From Paenibacillus sp. MBLB1832 (GTDB lineage: Bacteria; Bacillota; Bacilli; Paenibacillales; NBRC-103111): a stretch of DNA of 64,000 bases. A program made the translations under genes and the position numbers. Below, one piece after another: positions 54,056-62,120 of this stretch. Location of the stretch: assembly GCF_032271945.1 (NCBI RefSeq), contig NZ_CP130319.1, positions 1,817,001 to 1,881,000 on the forward strand, in the 5' to 3' direction. Position 1 is the stretch's first letter. Each line of letters starts with the position of its first letter. Below the pieces are notes generated by a model. It was not told the origin of the DNA and searched no databases. It worked only from the letters and a program-made list of their open reading frames with translations.

Positions 54056-56017
54056 ATGAACCTTGTTACAATGAAAGCTTCACTTGTGAGAATGGTTAGT
54101 ATCGTACTCGTAGCAGCTGTGTTGGGTATTGGAGTTGCTCCTGGAGGCGCAAGCGCTGCAGCTGGCACGGTGACTATCGATTACGCGAATACGGTGGCTA
54201 CCGGACATCCTGAGGTATTTGGCGGCAATTCAAGTAAAGAAGATGCGGGCTATATGGATCAGATCAAGGATATCGGGTTTACCAACATCCGATTCGAAAC
54301 GTATGTGCATGTGATGCTCGCTGGTACTAACTTGCAGGATTACAAGAATAATGTGGGCAATATCCAGGATCCCTCCACCTGGGATTGGACTCTTATGGAT
54401 AGCAGGTTTGCCTGGGCGGATCATGGGCAAAAGATATTACTCTTGGTAACCAAAGCGCCCACCTGGTTAACCTGGAGCGGTACAGAGGTAGGTGTCCCTA
54501 AGGACTGGGCTGTGTATGAAGATATCGTTAAAAAGGTGATTCAGCGGTACAAGGATAAGATTACCTGGGTCGAAGTATGGAATGAGCCGGATAATTCGTC
54601 TGCTCTTAGCCTTACGGGCAGTCCCTATGATTTTGCTCATTTGAAAGACGCCTACAATGAAATTTTCTACCATGTGACCAATGCGGTTCGTGCGGCAGAC
54701 CCATTGAAGACCATTAAAATTGGTGGTCCAGCACTGGCGAGTGGAACTACATGGCCAGATTTTATCAGCTATATCTTACAGGACACCCGAAACAAGGATA
54801 ACATCGATTTTGCAAGCATGCATGTTTACAATGGGACTGGTAAAATCTCCACAGCAGTTACGAGCTGGAGGTACTGGGCTTCTCAGTACGGCAAGTCCAA
54901 CTTCCCCGTCCATGTTACTGAATGGAACTATGATGCTGATCAAGCTGGTGCTACTGGTGGTGGGACACCAATCAACACCATGGGAGAAGAAACGATTTCC
55001 TATATTGGGTTAAAATTAAATGACATGTTCTCTGTAGGAACTGAAGGTGCACAGTTGTTCAAATCTAGTAAATACATTGCGAATTATCCATTCTGGTATT
55101 TTTATAAAGACGGTGTGTTTTCGCCCAAAGCAAAAACTTATCGCCTGATGTCCGACAAGATGGGACTAGGCAAAGGGGACAGCAATGTCAAATTCACATC
55201 CTCCTCCAATATCACAAGTGCTCAAGGGTATATCAATACCTATGGAGAGAAGCTCGGAGTGCTGGTTAATAGTGATGCCCTTGTGAACACGGCAACAGTT
55301 ACAATGAACAATACTGGTCTCGAAAATGGAAGCGCTATACTAGAAATCTATGAGGCTTCAACTGCCAATGACGCAACCGTTTATCGAGAACGCAAACCTG
55401 TAACCGTTACCAATGGAACCATCACAACCGACATCAGCGTTCCTGCTAATTCTGTAGTAGGCTTTAAGGTGCAGCTGCAGGGGGATGATTTTGGAACTGG
55501 TACCTTAGGAGCAGCGCCTGGAAGCAACTGGACCACTTTGACGTCGGGTGGAACTGTAACTATTGCGAACCTTCCTAACACCAGCAACAAGGGTCTGAAA
55601 CTGTCGGATACCAGCACAGCATCGAGAGTGGAAGCTACCACTTCCTTTACAGCTCAAGCGGGTACCGTTAACCTGAAATTCAGTGCCCAAGCCCCTAGCA
55701 GCGGAGGCGGCTTTAGTTTGAGCAACAGCTCTAGTATCCTTGCTGCTACGGTTGGATTCGATCCGGCAGCAGGACAAATCTATGCCTATGACGGCGCCAC
55801 CAAGATCTATCTCATGGCTTATAACACGGGCACAACGTATCCATTCCGAATCGTCGTCCGGCCAACGGCAGGGACCTACGATCTGTACATTCATAATACC
55901 AAGTATGTGGCAGGAAAGCCGCTTCGCAATGCGGTTACTTCCGTTAGCAATGTGTGGATCAACACCGTAATAGCAGGTACTGGGGACATGTATGTAGACG
56001 ATGTGGTCGTTTATTAG
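54056..56017 (+). CDS. Secreted GH39-like glycoside hydrolase (clan GH-A)
   Basis: 653 residues from ATG 54056 behind GGAGATGAG. Signal peptide with cleavage near GASAAA (about residue 35). TIM barrel with acid/base Glu177 in VEVWNEPDN and nucleophile Glu289 in VHVTEWNYD, the arrangement of GH39 and related xylosidase-type enzymes; HVYNG and GGPAL between them fit. A beta-sandwich follows the barrel, and residues about 480-653 form a concanavalin-like module (DDFGTGTLGAAPGSNW... MYVDDVVVY) that resembles the end of the beta-helix protein at 62121. Likely xylan or related hemicellulose; not proved. Confidence 0.75.
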   Translation: MNLVTMKASLVRMVSIVLVAAVLGIGVAPGGASAAAGTVTIDYANTVATGHPEVFGGNSSKEDAGYMDQIKDIGFTNIRFETYVHVMLAGTNLQDYKNNVGNIQDPSTWDWTLMDSRFAWADHGQKILLLVTKAPTWLTWSGTEVGVPKDWAVYEDIVKKVIQRYKDKITWVEVWNEPDNSSALSLTGSPYDFAHLKDAYNEIFYHVTNAVRAADPLKTIKIGGPALASGTTWPDFISYILQDTRNKDNIDFASMHVYNGTGKISTAVTSWRYWASQYGKSNFPVHVTEWNYDADQAGATGGGTPINTMGEETISYIGLKLNDMFSVGTEGAQLFKSSKYIANYPFWYFYKDGVFSPKAKTYRLMSDKMGLGKGDSNVKFTSSSNITSAQGYINTYGEKLGVLVNSDALVNTATVTMNNTGLENGSAILEIYEASTANDATVYRERKPVTVTNGTITTDISVPANSVVGFKVQLQGDDFGTGTLGAAPGSNWTTLTSGGTVTIANLPNTSNKGLKLSDTSTASRVEATTSFTAQAGTVNLKFSAQAPSSGGGFSLSNSSSILAATVGFDPAAGQIYAYDGATKIYLMAYNTGTTYPFRIVVRPTAGTYDLYIHNTKYVAGKPLRNAVTSVSNVWINTVIAGTGDMYVDDVVVY

Positions 56018-56046
56018 TTTTTAAAAATGAATTATAGCGATTAAGT

Positions 56047-56082
56047 CAATCAGTCGGGGACAAGGTGCGCCCCGGCTGATTG
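56047..56082 (+). terminator. Terminator after the GH39-like gene
   Basis: CAATCAG-T-CGGGG (56047-56059) pairs with CCCCG-G-CTGATTG (56070-56082), loop of ten. Confidence 0.75.
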
Positions 56083-56157
56083 GTATGCTTACCGTTATCT
56101 CTCAGAGCAGCCGGTTGATCTGTCATACTGTTCAAGTTGAGAATTGCTCGCAAGAAA

Positions 56158-56330
56158 TTATGCCTGCGTAGGTCTATAGCCTGTGAGACTAGTCCCATTG
56201 ATTTCTCTGAAAAGGCGGCTGAAATAAACAGGCTCCATACACACCAGGGCAGCCACCTCCTGGATGAGCATCGAGGGGGCTGCTCCAGCAAAATGGCTGC
56301 TGTCTGCATACGGTATCTAAGCAAATATTG
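56158..56330 (-). pseudogene. Remnant of an AraC-type regulator (C-terminal HTH)
   Basis: Minus strand: YRMQTAAILLEQ in one frame, then after a one-base shift SMLIQEVAALVCMEPVYFSR and LFREINGTSLTGYRPTQA, stop at 56158. This is the second helix-turn-helix and end of an AraC protein (pattern I..VA..V....YFSRLFRE..G.S...YR). Only about 55 codons survive. It lies just left of an intact AraC gene on the same strand. Confidence 0.75.
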
Positions 56331-56433
56331 TGAAAAGGGGGAGCTGCATTACGAAAATCCGCGCAGCAAGCCGCTTGACGGAAAGGTGTACGTGATCGAA
56401 GTTTGCATCAAAAGCCAGTTTTTTTAAATGAAA

Positions 56434-57315
56434 TCATGCGTGATTTACTTTTCGTACCTCTCCAGGGGAAGGATACCCGTGCTTACGAAAGACTTCGTAC
56501 ATATAGTAACGACTTGTGAAGCCACAACGAATAGCAATTTCCTCGATGGTTAGTTTCGTTTGTCGCAATGCCGTAATCGCCATTTCTAACCGACGTCTAA
56601 TAATTAACTCTCCAAGCGAGCAGCCTGTTCGTTTCTGCAGAAGCCGATTGATCTGTCTTGGGGAGAGGAAGAGAAGGCAGGACACCTCCTCTGCAGTGAT
56701 GGGGCGATGATATTCCTTCTGTATAAATTCCAATATACGATTGAGTCGCAGTACTTCCTCAGCCTCCATGAGTTTTCTCGCATTTCCGAAAATATCAACG
56801 GATTGTACGACATCGACCATGATATCTACAAGAATAGCTTGAATTCGAAGCTGCGAGCCCACACGAGGTACCTGAAGTTCAGTGAAGATACGCTCGAATT
56901 TGTGATCAATCCGATTTGTATCTTCGAAAGCGTAAGGGTAACAATGAGAAAGGTACTTCTTTAACGTTCGATATTCATCACTTTCCGCCGTATGATCGGA
57001 CAGAGGAATAAGCTCCCAACGAAGACAATATTCACTCATTGGATTAGCTTCAACCACCTGCTGAGCATGTTCAATATAGGGACCAGTAATGTAGAATTGC
57101 CCCCCGCGCACATGGAGTTCTCGGCCTTCAATGGTAACAATCCCTTCACCGGCTGGAATCACGTGTAACTCATAGCAAGTATGAGAATGCTCGCCCACCC
57201 TCCAATCACGACTAGGAAACACTCTCGTTACGTTTAAGATGCGAACCATGAGATCACCAAAGCGGAATTCGTAGTTCTCGTTTTCATCAATGTAGATATG
57301 CTTTTTCAAGTTCAC
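56434..57315 (-). CDS. AraC family transcriptional regulator
   Basis: About 293 residues from GTG 57315, behind AGAAAGGATG; a TTG at 57342 is in frame but lacks a ribosome site. N-terminal cupin domain (GEHSHTCYELHVIPAGEGIV then RGGQFYITGPYIEHAQ) and C-terminal AraC domain (ITAEEVSCLLFLSPRQINRL and IEEIAIRCGFTSRYYMYEVF). Divergent from the GH38 mannosidase across about 120 bases, so it most likely regulates that gene and the aldo/keto reductase. Confidence 0.9.
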   Translation of the reverse strand: MNLKKHIYIDENENYEFRFGDLMVRILNVTRVFPSRDWRVGEHSHTCYELHVIPAGEGIVTIEGRELHVRGGQFYITGPYIEHAQQVVEANPMSEYCLRWELIPLSDHTAESDEYRTLKKYLSHCYPYAFEDTNRIDHKFERIFTELQVPRVGSQLRIQAILVDIMVDVVQSVDIFGNARKLMEAEEVLRLNRILEFIQKEYHRPITAEEVSCLLFLSPRQINRLLQKRTGCSLGELIIRRRLEMAITALRQTKLTIEEIAIRCGFTSRYYMYEVFRKHGYPSPGEVRKVNHA

Positions 57316-57439
57316 ATTCACATCCTTTCTAACTATGTCCAAATATCTTACAAAAACGTCCGAAAAACGTATTTCACTTGGTTTATACCTATTATAAAGT
57401 GATAGAAGATGACGAACAAGAGAAAGAAGGCTGAGCCCA

Positions 57440-60400
57440 ATGGCAGTTACAGATCATTTTCGCAGATCTATGGAATCTTTTCTAGGCAAAATCAAGCAAC
57501 ACTTATTCCGAGAGGTAACCCCTCTTCCTACCTGGAATTATCGGGAGGCCTTCTACGAAGGTCCGGGAAATATACGCTATACTACGGAATGGACGACCAT
57601 TGATGTCAACCAGACTTGGTATGCAAACACTGCTTTTTTTCAAACACAAATCACACTTGATTCAAAGCATGCAGGCCAACCGGTGTATTTGCGTTTCGAC
57701 AATCAGGGGGAATGTCTGTTTACCTTAAATGGAGAACCGCAGCAGGGCTTTGACCCGAACCGTTCACTGTGTCTCCTATCGGAGTCTGGTATAGCGGGCA
57801 CGGAATACAACCTGTCAGTAGAAGCCTCGCTTCGCTGGCAAAATCTGGCCCACATGGTGCAAGGTGGTGTCGATTACGGTACCCATGTGTTTAAGTACGC
57901 CTCCATCGTAACAATAAACCAAAATGTGTATAATCTTATGCTTGACCTCGAAGTGCTGTATGAGTACTATCTCCAGACGGAATCGGACTGGGCGCAAGCG
58001 TTGCTGAATGAGGCAAGACGCGTGGTGAAGCCGGATGATGAGGAGCATTATTTCCAAGAAGGAGTCGTTCACTACCTCGCATGGCTGTCTGAACGATGGA
58101 CAGAGGCAACGAATTCAGCTCCAGGACGGGAGATTACTGCTGTTGGCCATTCACATCTCGACTTAGCCTACCTTTGGCCTGCGAAGGAAAGCGTTCGCAA
58201 ATGCGGTAGAACGTTCTCCAATATGCTGCAATTGTTGGATCGGTACCCGGAGTTTCATTTTACACAGAGTCAGACCATGCAATACCAATGGGCAAAGGAG
58301 CACTATCCTTCCCTGTATGAGAGAATTAAACGTTATGTAGGAGAGGGCCGCTGGGAGCTCATGGGCGGGATGTTGGTCGAGCCGGACTGCAACCTGATTT
58401 CGGGAGAATCGCTTATTCGCCAAACCATCTTCGGACAGAAATTTTACCAAGATGAGTTCGGTATCACTCCCGACATCTGCTGGCTACCAGATACGTTCGG
58501 TTATCCGGCGTACCTGCCTCAGGTGCTGAGCAAGAGCGGATTCCGCTATTTTTACACTGGCAAAATCAATCGAAATATCGTCAACATCTTCCCGCATAAC
58601 ACGTTCCAGTGGGAGTCCCCGGATGGCAGTAAGCTGGTTGCGGCTCTCGATATGTTCAACAGCTACTCTGCTCAGATGAAAATACCTGAGATACAAAATG
58701 GCATCAAAAATTTCCGGAACAAGAAGAACATCAAAGATATGATGATCGTATATGGCTTCGGAGATGGAGGCGGAGGTGTTACCTCCGAGATGATCGAGCG
58801 TTCTGATCGCTACTCCAAGCTGCCGGGGATGCCGAAGATCAAGGGAGGCACCGCAGCATCTTATTTTTCCAAGCTAGAGGCGATTCGCGAGGAGCTGCCG
58901 ACCTGGAGAGGTGAGCTGTATTTCGAGTGGCATCAAGGCACCTATACATCCCAAGCGGCAGCGAAGAAAAATAATCGCCGAGCGGAGCTGCTCTACCGGA
59001 ACGCCGAGCTGCTGCTGGCGCTTCAAGGTGCTGACAGTGCGAAACTTCGCGACGGCTGGGAGCGACTGTTGTTCCAGCAGTTCCATGACATTCTCCCTGG
59101 TACTTCACAAGCGGAGACCTTCGTGACCGGAGCGCAGGAGTATCAGGAAATCTTCCGCATCGGGGAAAAGACGGCTGCGGAAGCGCTGATGGCGCTGACA
59201 GGTCTTCCTGCAGCAGCTGTGCAAGAAGCAGCATCGATCGTGCTATTCAATTCGCTCGCATTTGCACGAACGGGATGGGTAGAGTGTGACCTCCAGATCG
59301 CTGAGGGACAATCGGTGATGGATGCGGTCAGTGGAGAGCCGGTAGAACATAGGATACTCCCGAATGGCCGTACGATGATCTATGCAGTGAATGTCCCATC
59401 CGTAGGCTATCGACGATATGATGTCGTGGCTGTTGCCTCAGCTACTCCAGCCTCACCAGATGATGTTAAGGTCACTGAAGTGGGCGACCTCTTCGTTTTG
59501 GAGAATGGGGAGCTGCTGCTGGTCGTTAACCGTCAAACGGGCTTCCTGGATAGTGTGTGGGATAAGCGCCATCGCCGAGAAGTGCTGAGTCAATCCGGGA
59601 AGCCTGGCAACGTGCTGGAAGTATTCGAGGAGCTGTACGATTTCTATGATGCATGGAACATCAACGAGGAGACGCTTGCGGCCGGAGGGAAGTTATTCGA
59701 TGAAGCACAATCTGTGGAGCTGGTTACAGCGAACGCTTCAATCGCGGTCATCCGGGTCAAGAAGCAGGTATATCGTTCGGTTGTGGTTCAGGATATCGTG
59801 CTTAAGAAGTACGAACGCAAGGTGGACTTCCAGACCCAGGTGGATTGGAAGGAAACAGGTCGTCTGCTGAAGGCGGGCTTCGACCTCGATATCCGTGCTG
59901 ACCGAGCTACGTATGATATGAGCTTCGGCCATATCGAGCGGTCCACACATAACAATACAAGCTGGGATCGGGCACAGTGGGAGGTCTGCGCGCACCATTG
60001 GGCGGATCTGTCCGAGCGCGGCTACGGTGTTGCCCTTCTAAATGACGGGAAATTCGGCCATGATATCAAGAACGGACTCATGCGCATCACGCTGCTGAAG
60101 GCACCGAAATATCCGGACACCACCTGCGATATCGGACAGCACAACTTCACCTACTCGCTCTACTTGCATGATGGAGATTGGAGAGCAGGGCGAGTGGATC
60201 AAGAGGGTTGGAAGTTCAATGCACCTCTGCTTGCGCATCCGGTCGGACAAGGCGCAGTGATGCCTTCCGAAAAGTCCTGGCTGAGATTAGATTCAAGCGG
60301 CGGTGTGTTCCTATCTGCGCTGAAGCCGGCGGAGGATGGATCGGGCGATTGGATTGTGCGAGTCTATGAGAATCATGGGGCGCGAACGAAAGTGGCGATT

Positions 60401-60559
60401 CAGCTTCCGATGACGTCCATTCATTCTGCAGCGGAATGCGATATGCTGGAGAACGAGCTGCATTCGCTCAGCTATGTAGGCTCTACGATTCCACTTGAGC
60501 TGAACCCCTTCGAGATCAAGACAATTCGCATTCAACATGCCGTACGAAACGGAGAATAA
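57440..60559 (+). CDS. GH38 alpha-mannosidase
   Basis: 1039 residues, no signal peptide, so cytoplasmic. N-terminal sugar-binding-like beta domain; catalytic domain from about 230 with Zn ligands His237/239 and Asp241 in GHSHLDLAYLWP, and nucleophile Asp351 in CWLPDTFGYPAYLPQ; a further Zn-type His in QQFHDILPGTS near residue 550. The C-terminal beta-sandwich ends with LELNPFEIKTIRIQ. Length fits MngB/ManA-type bacterial enzymes that free mannose from imported alpha-mannosides. Weak GAAGG site. Five bases separate it from the aldo/keto reductase. A lone tail of a second GH38 gene lies at 6413-6541. Confidence 0.92.
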   Translation: MAVTDHFRRSMESFLGKIKQHLFREVTPLPTWNYREAFYEGPGNIRYTTEWTTIDVNQTWYANTAFFQTQITLDSKHAGQPVYLRFDNQGECLFTLNGEPQQGFDPNRSLCLLSESGIAGTEYNLSVEASLRWQNLAHMVQGGVDYGTHVFKYASIVTINQNVYNLMLDLEVLYEYYLQTESDWAQALLNEARRVVKPDDEEHYFQEGVVHYLAWLSERWTEATNSAPGREITAVGHSHLDLAYLWPAKESVRKCGRTFSNMLQLLDRYPEFHFTQSQTMQYQWAKEHYPSLYERIKRYVGEGRWELMGGMLVEPDCNLISGESLIRQTIFGQKFYQDEFGITPDICWLPDTFGYPAYLPQVLSKSGFRYFYTGKINRNIVNIFPHNTFQWESPDGSKLVAALDMFNSYSAQMKIPEIQNGIKNFRNKKNIKDMMIVYGFGDGGGGVTSEMIERSDRYSKLPGMPKIKGGTAASYFSKLEAIREELPTWRGELYFEWHQGTYTSQAAAKKNNRRAELLYRNAELLLALQGADSAKLRDGWERLLFQQFHDILPGTSQAETFVTGAQEYQEIFRIGEKTAAEALMALTGLPAAAVQEAASIVLFNSLAFARTGWVECDLQIAEGQSVMDAVSGEPVEHRILPNGRTMIYAVNVPSVGYRRYDVVAVASATPASPDDVKVTEVGDLFVLENGELLLVVNRQTGFLDSVWDKRHRREVLSQSGKPGNVLEVFEELYDFYDAWNINEETLAAGGKLFDEAQSVELVTANASIAVIRVKKQVYRSVVVQDIVLKKYERKVDFQTQVDWKETGRLLKAGFDLDIRADRATYDMSFGHIERSTHNNTSWDRAQWEVCAHHWADLSERGYGVALLNDGKFGHDIKNGLMRITLLKAPKYPDTTCDIGQHNFTYSLYLHDGDWRAGRVDQEGWKFNAPLLAHPVGQGAVMPSEKSWLRLDSSGGVFLSALKPAEDGSGDWIVRVYENHGARTKVAIQLPMTSIHSAAECDMLENELHSLSYVGSTIPLELNPFEIKTIRIQHAVRNGE

Positions 60560-60564
60560 TATCC

Positions 60565-61536
60565 ATGAGTTGGAATCCTTCGAGATATGAGCAAATGATC
60601 TACCGTTCCTGTGGTAAATGGGGGCTGAAGCTTCCTGTCATTTCCCTGGGGGCATGGCGAACTGTTGGCGGTTATGAGGAAGAGAACACAGCTCGTGAGG
60701 TGTTCTACAGGGCGTTCGATCACGGCATCACTTATTTTGATTTTGCTAATAATTACGGAACACCCGTGGGTAGTGCGGAAATTCTCGGAGGGAAGATCCT
60801 GAAGGATCTTCCCAGGGATGAAATCATCATTGCCAGCAAGGCCGGACATAAGATGTGGGAAGGACCTTATGGCGACTGGGGGAGCCGCAAGTACATTATC
60901 TCTTCCTGTGATCAGAGTCTGAAACGCATGGGACTGGAGTATTTCGATTTATTCTATCATCATCGTCCTGATCCGAATACGCCGCTGGAGGAATCACATG
61001 GGGCCATAGAAACGCTGATCCAGCAAGGGAAGGTTCTCTATGGGGGAGTATCAGGCTTCTACTCGGCGGAACAGAGCCAGGAGACCATCAACCTCAAGGA
61101 ACGGAAGAATTGGTTCCCGCTCACAGTACAGATGAATAATTACTCGTTACTAAACAGGCAAATGGAACAGCAGCTTGTGGATACGGCACGCCACAATGGC
61201 TTTGGTTTGATCGCCTACAGTCCATTAGCCCAAGGATTGTTGTCGGATAAATACCTTAAGCAGGATATTCCAACCGGCTCAAGGGCTGCTTTAGGGAGTC
61301 TCAAGCTGCCGGACGAAGCGCAGCTGAGTCGCATTCGCGCCTTGAACGAGTTGGCTGCGCAGCGCGGGCAAACACTGGCTCAGATGGCGCTTGCCTGGGT
61401 CCTTCGCTTGCCAGAGCTCACTTCGGTGCTTACTGCAGTGTCCAGTGTGGAACAGCTCCAGCAAACATTGGGTATGCTGAATCGGATGGCGTTTAGCGAG
61501 GAAGAGCTGCAGCTCATCGATGACATTACGGGGTAG
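60565..61536 (+). CDS. Aldo/keto reductase (YghZ/AKR14-like)
   Basis: 323 residues. Catalytic tetrad visible: Asp59 and Tyr64 in YFDFANNYG, Lys92 in IASKAGH, His132 in FYHHRPDP. The coenzyme-binding end has AYSPLAQGLLSDKY. Family members reduce sugar-derived aldehydes or ketones with NADPH. Directly follows the mannosidase gene, so a role in mannose-derivative metabolism is possible but unproved. Confidence 0.88.
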   Translation: MSWNPSRYEQMIYRSCGKWGLKLPVISLGAWRTVGGYEEENTAREVFYRAFDHGITYFDFANNYGTPVGSAEILGGKILKDLPRDEIIIASKAGHKMWEGPYGDWGSRKYIISSCDQSLKRMGLEYFDLFYHHRPDPNTPLEESHGAIETLIQQGKVLYGGVSGFYSAEQSQETINLKERKNWFPLTVQMNNYSLLNRQMEQQLVDTARHNGFGLIAYSPLAQGLLSDKYLKQDIPTGSRAALGSLKLPDEAQLSRIRALNELAAQRGQTLAQMALAWVLRLPELTSVLTAVSSVEQLQQTLGMLNRMAFSEEELQLIDDITG

Positions 61537-61540
61537 CCTC

Positions 61541-61930
61541 ATGAAGGCGATCATCTTGGACTCGGAAATTTCGGTCAGGCTGATACCGACGCCTGAAGGA
61601 GCATAAGAATATTTACCCAAGTTGTATTCGCATTTTCTTATTCATGTTACACCACCTTCTGTGCATACGAAGGTGGATCTAGCGGCCTTTGACGCCGGCA
61701 TTCCTGTACTTTATGAGAAGCCCATTGCACTTCTGCGGGGGGAGTCCATGTAAGTAGTTGGGGAAGCCGAACGCAAGGGCCTTTTGTTCATGATCTCCGA
61801 GAACACTCGACGTAAGCCCATTATGCGACGTAGGAGGCAATTGGTCGAAAGTGGAGTAACAAATTATCCACGTGTATTCAAACACCCCTGAATCCTAGTT
61901 ATCATGTACGACATGTTGCCCCTCTATTTA
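61541..61930 (+). pseudogene. Decayed Gfo/Idh/MocA oxidoreductase gene
   Basis: Pieces of one protein in different frames: the Rossmann loop GLGNFGQ (61558-61578), then HVTPPSVHTKVDLAAFDAG and IPVLYEKPIA with the EKP motif at 61715-61723, and ISENTRRKP further on. Frameshifts and stops (near 61600, 61753 and 61890) and loss of the C-terminal half make it inactive. It was probably the third gene of the mannosidase unit. Confidence 0.8.
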
Positions 61931-62120
61931 GTAACCTCATTTTCAGGTAAAAGATTGGCACATTCAAGTCATCAAATGGCACATCTATAACTGACTGAAT
62001 CATTGTACAATCAAACTGTAAGCGATTTCAATGGAGATGAGGTGTTAGCTTTACAGATCATGATATGAGAAGAAACTCATAAGCATTGCTTCAAACAATA
62101 ACCAAGGAGTGTGACATGAT
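61931..62120 (+). promoter_or_regulatory. Upstream region of the beta-helix protein gene
   Basis: Non-coding. It contains the cre box at 62017-62030 and a GGAGATGAGGTG purine box about 85 bases before the start; no convincing -35/-10 pair was found. Confidence 0.45.
62017..62030. promoter_or_regulatory. CcpA cre box
   Basis: TGTAAGCGATTTCA, full consensus match and identical to the site before the GH5 gene. It is 91 bases before the start at 62121, so the gene is probably repressed by CcpA on preferred sugars. Confidence 0.7.
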
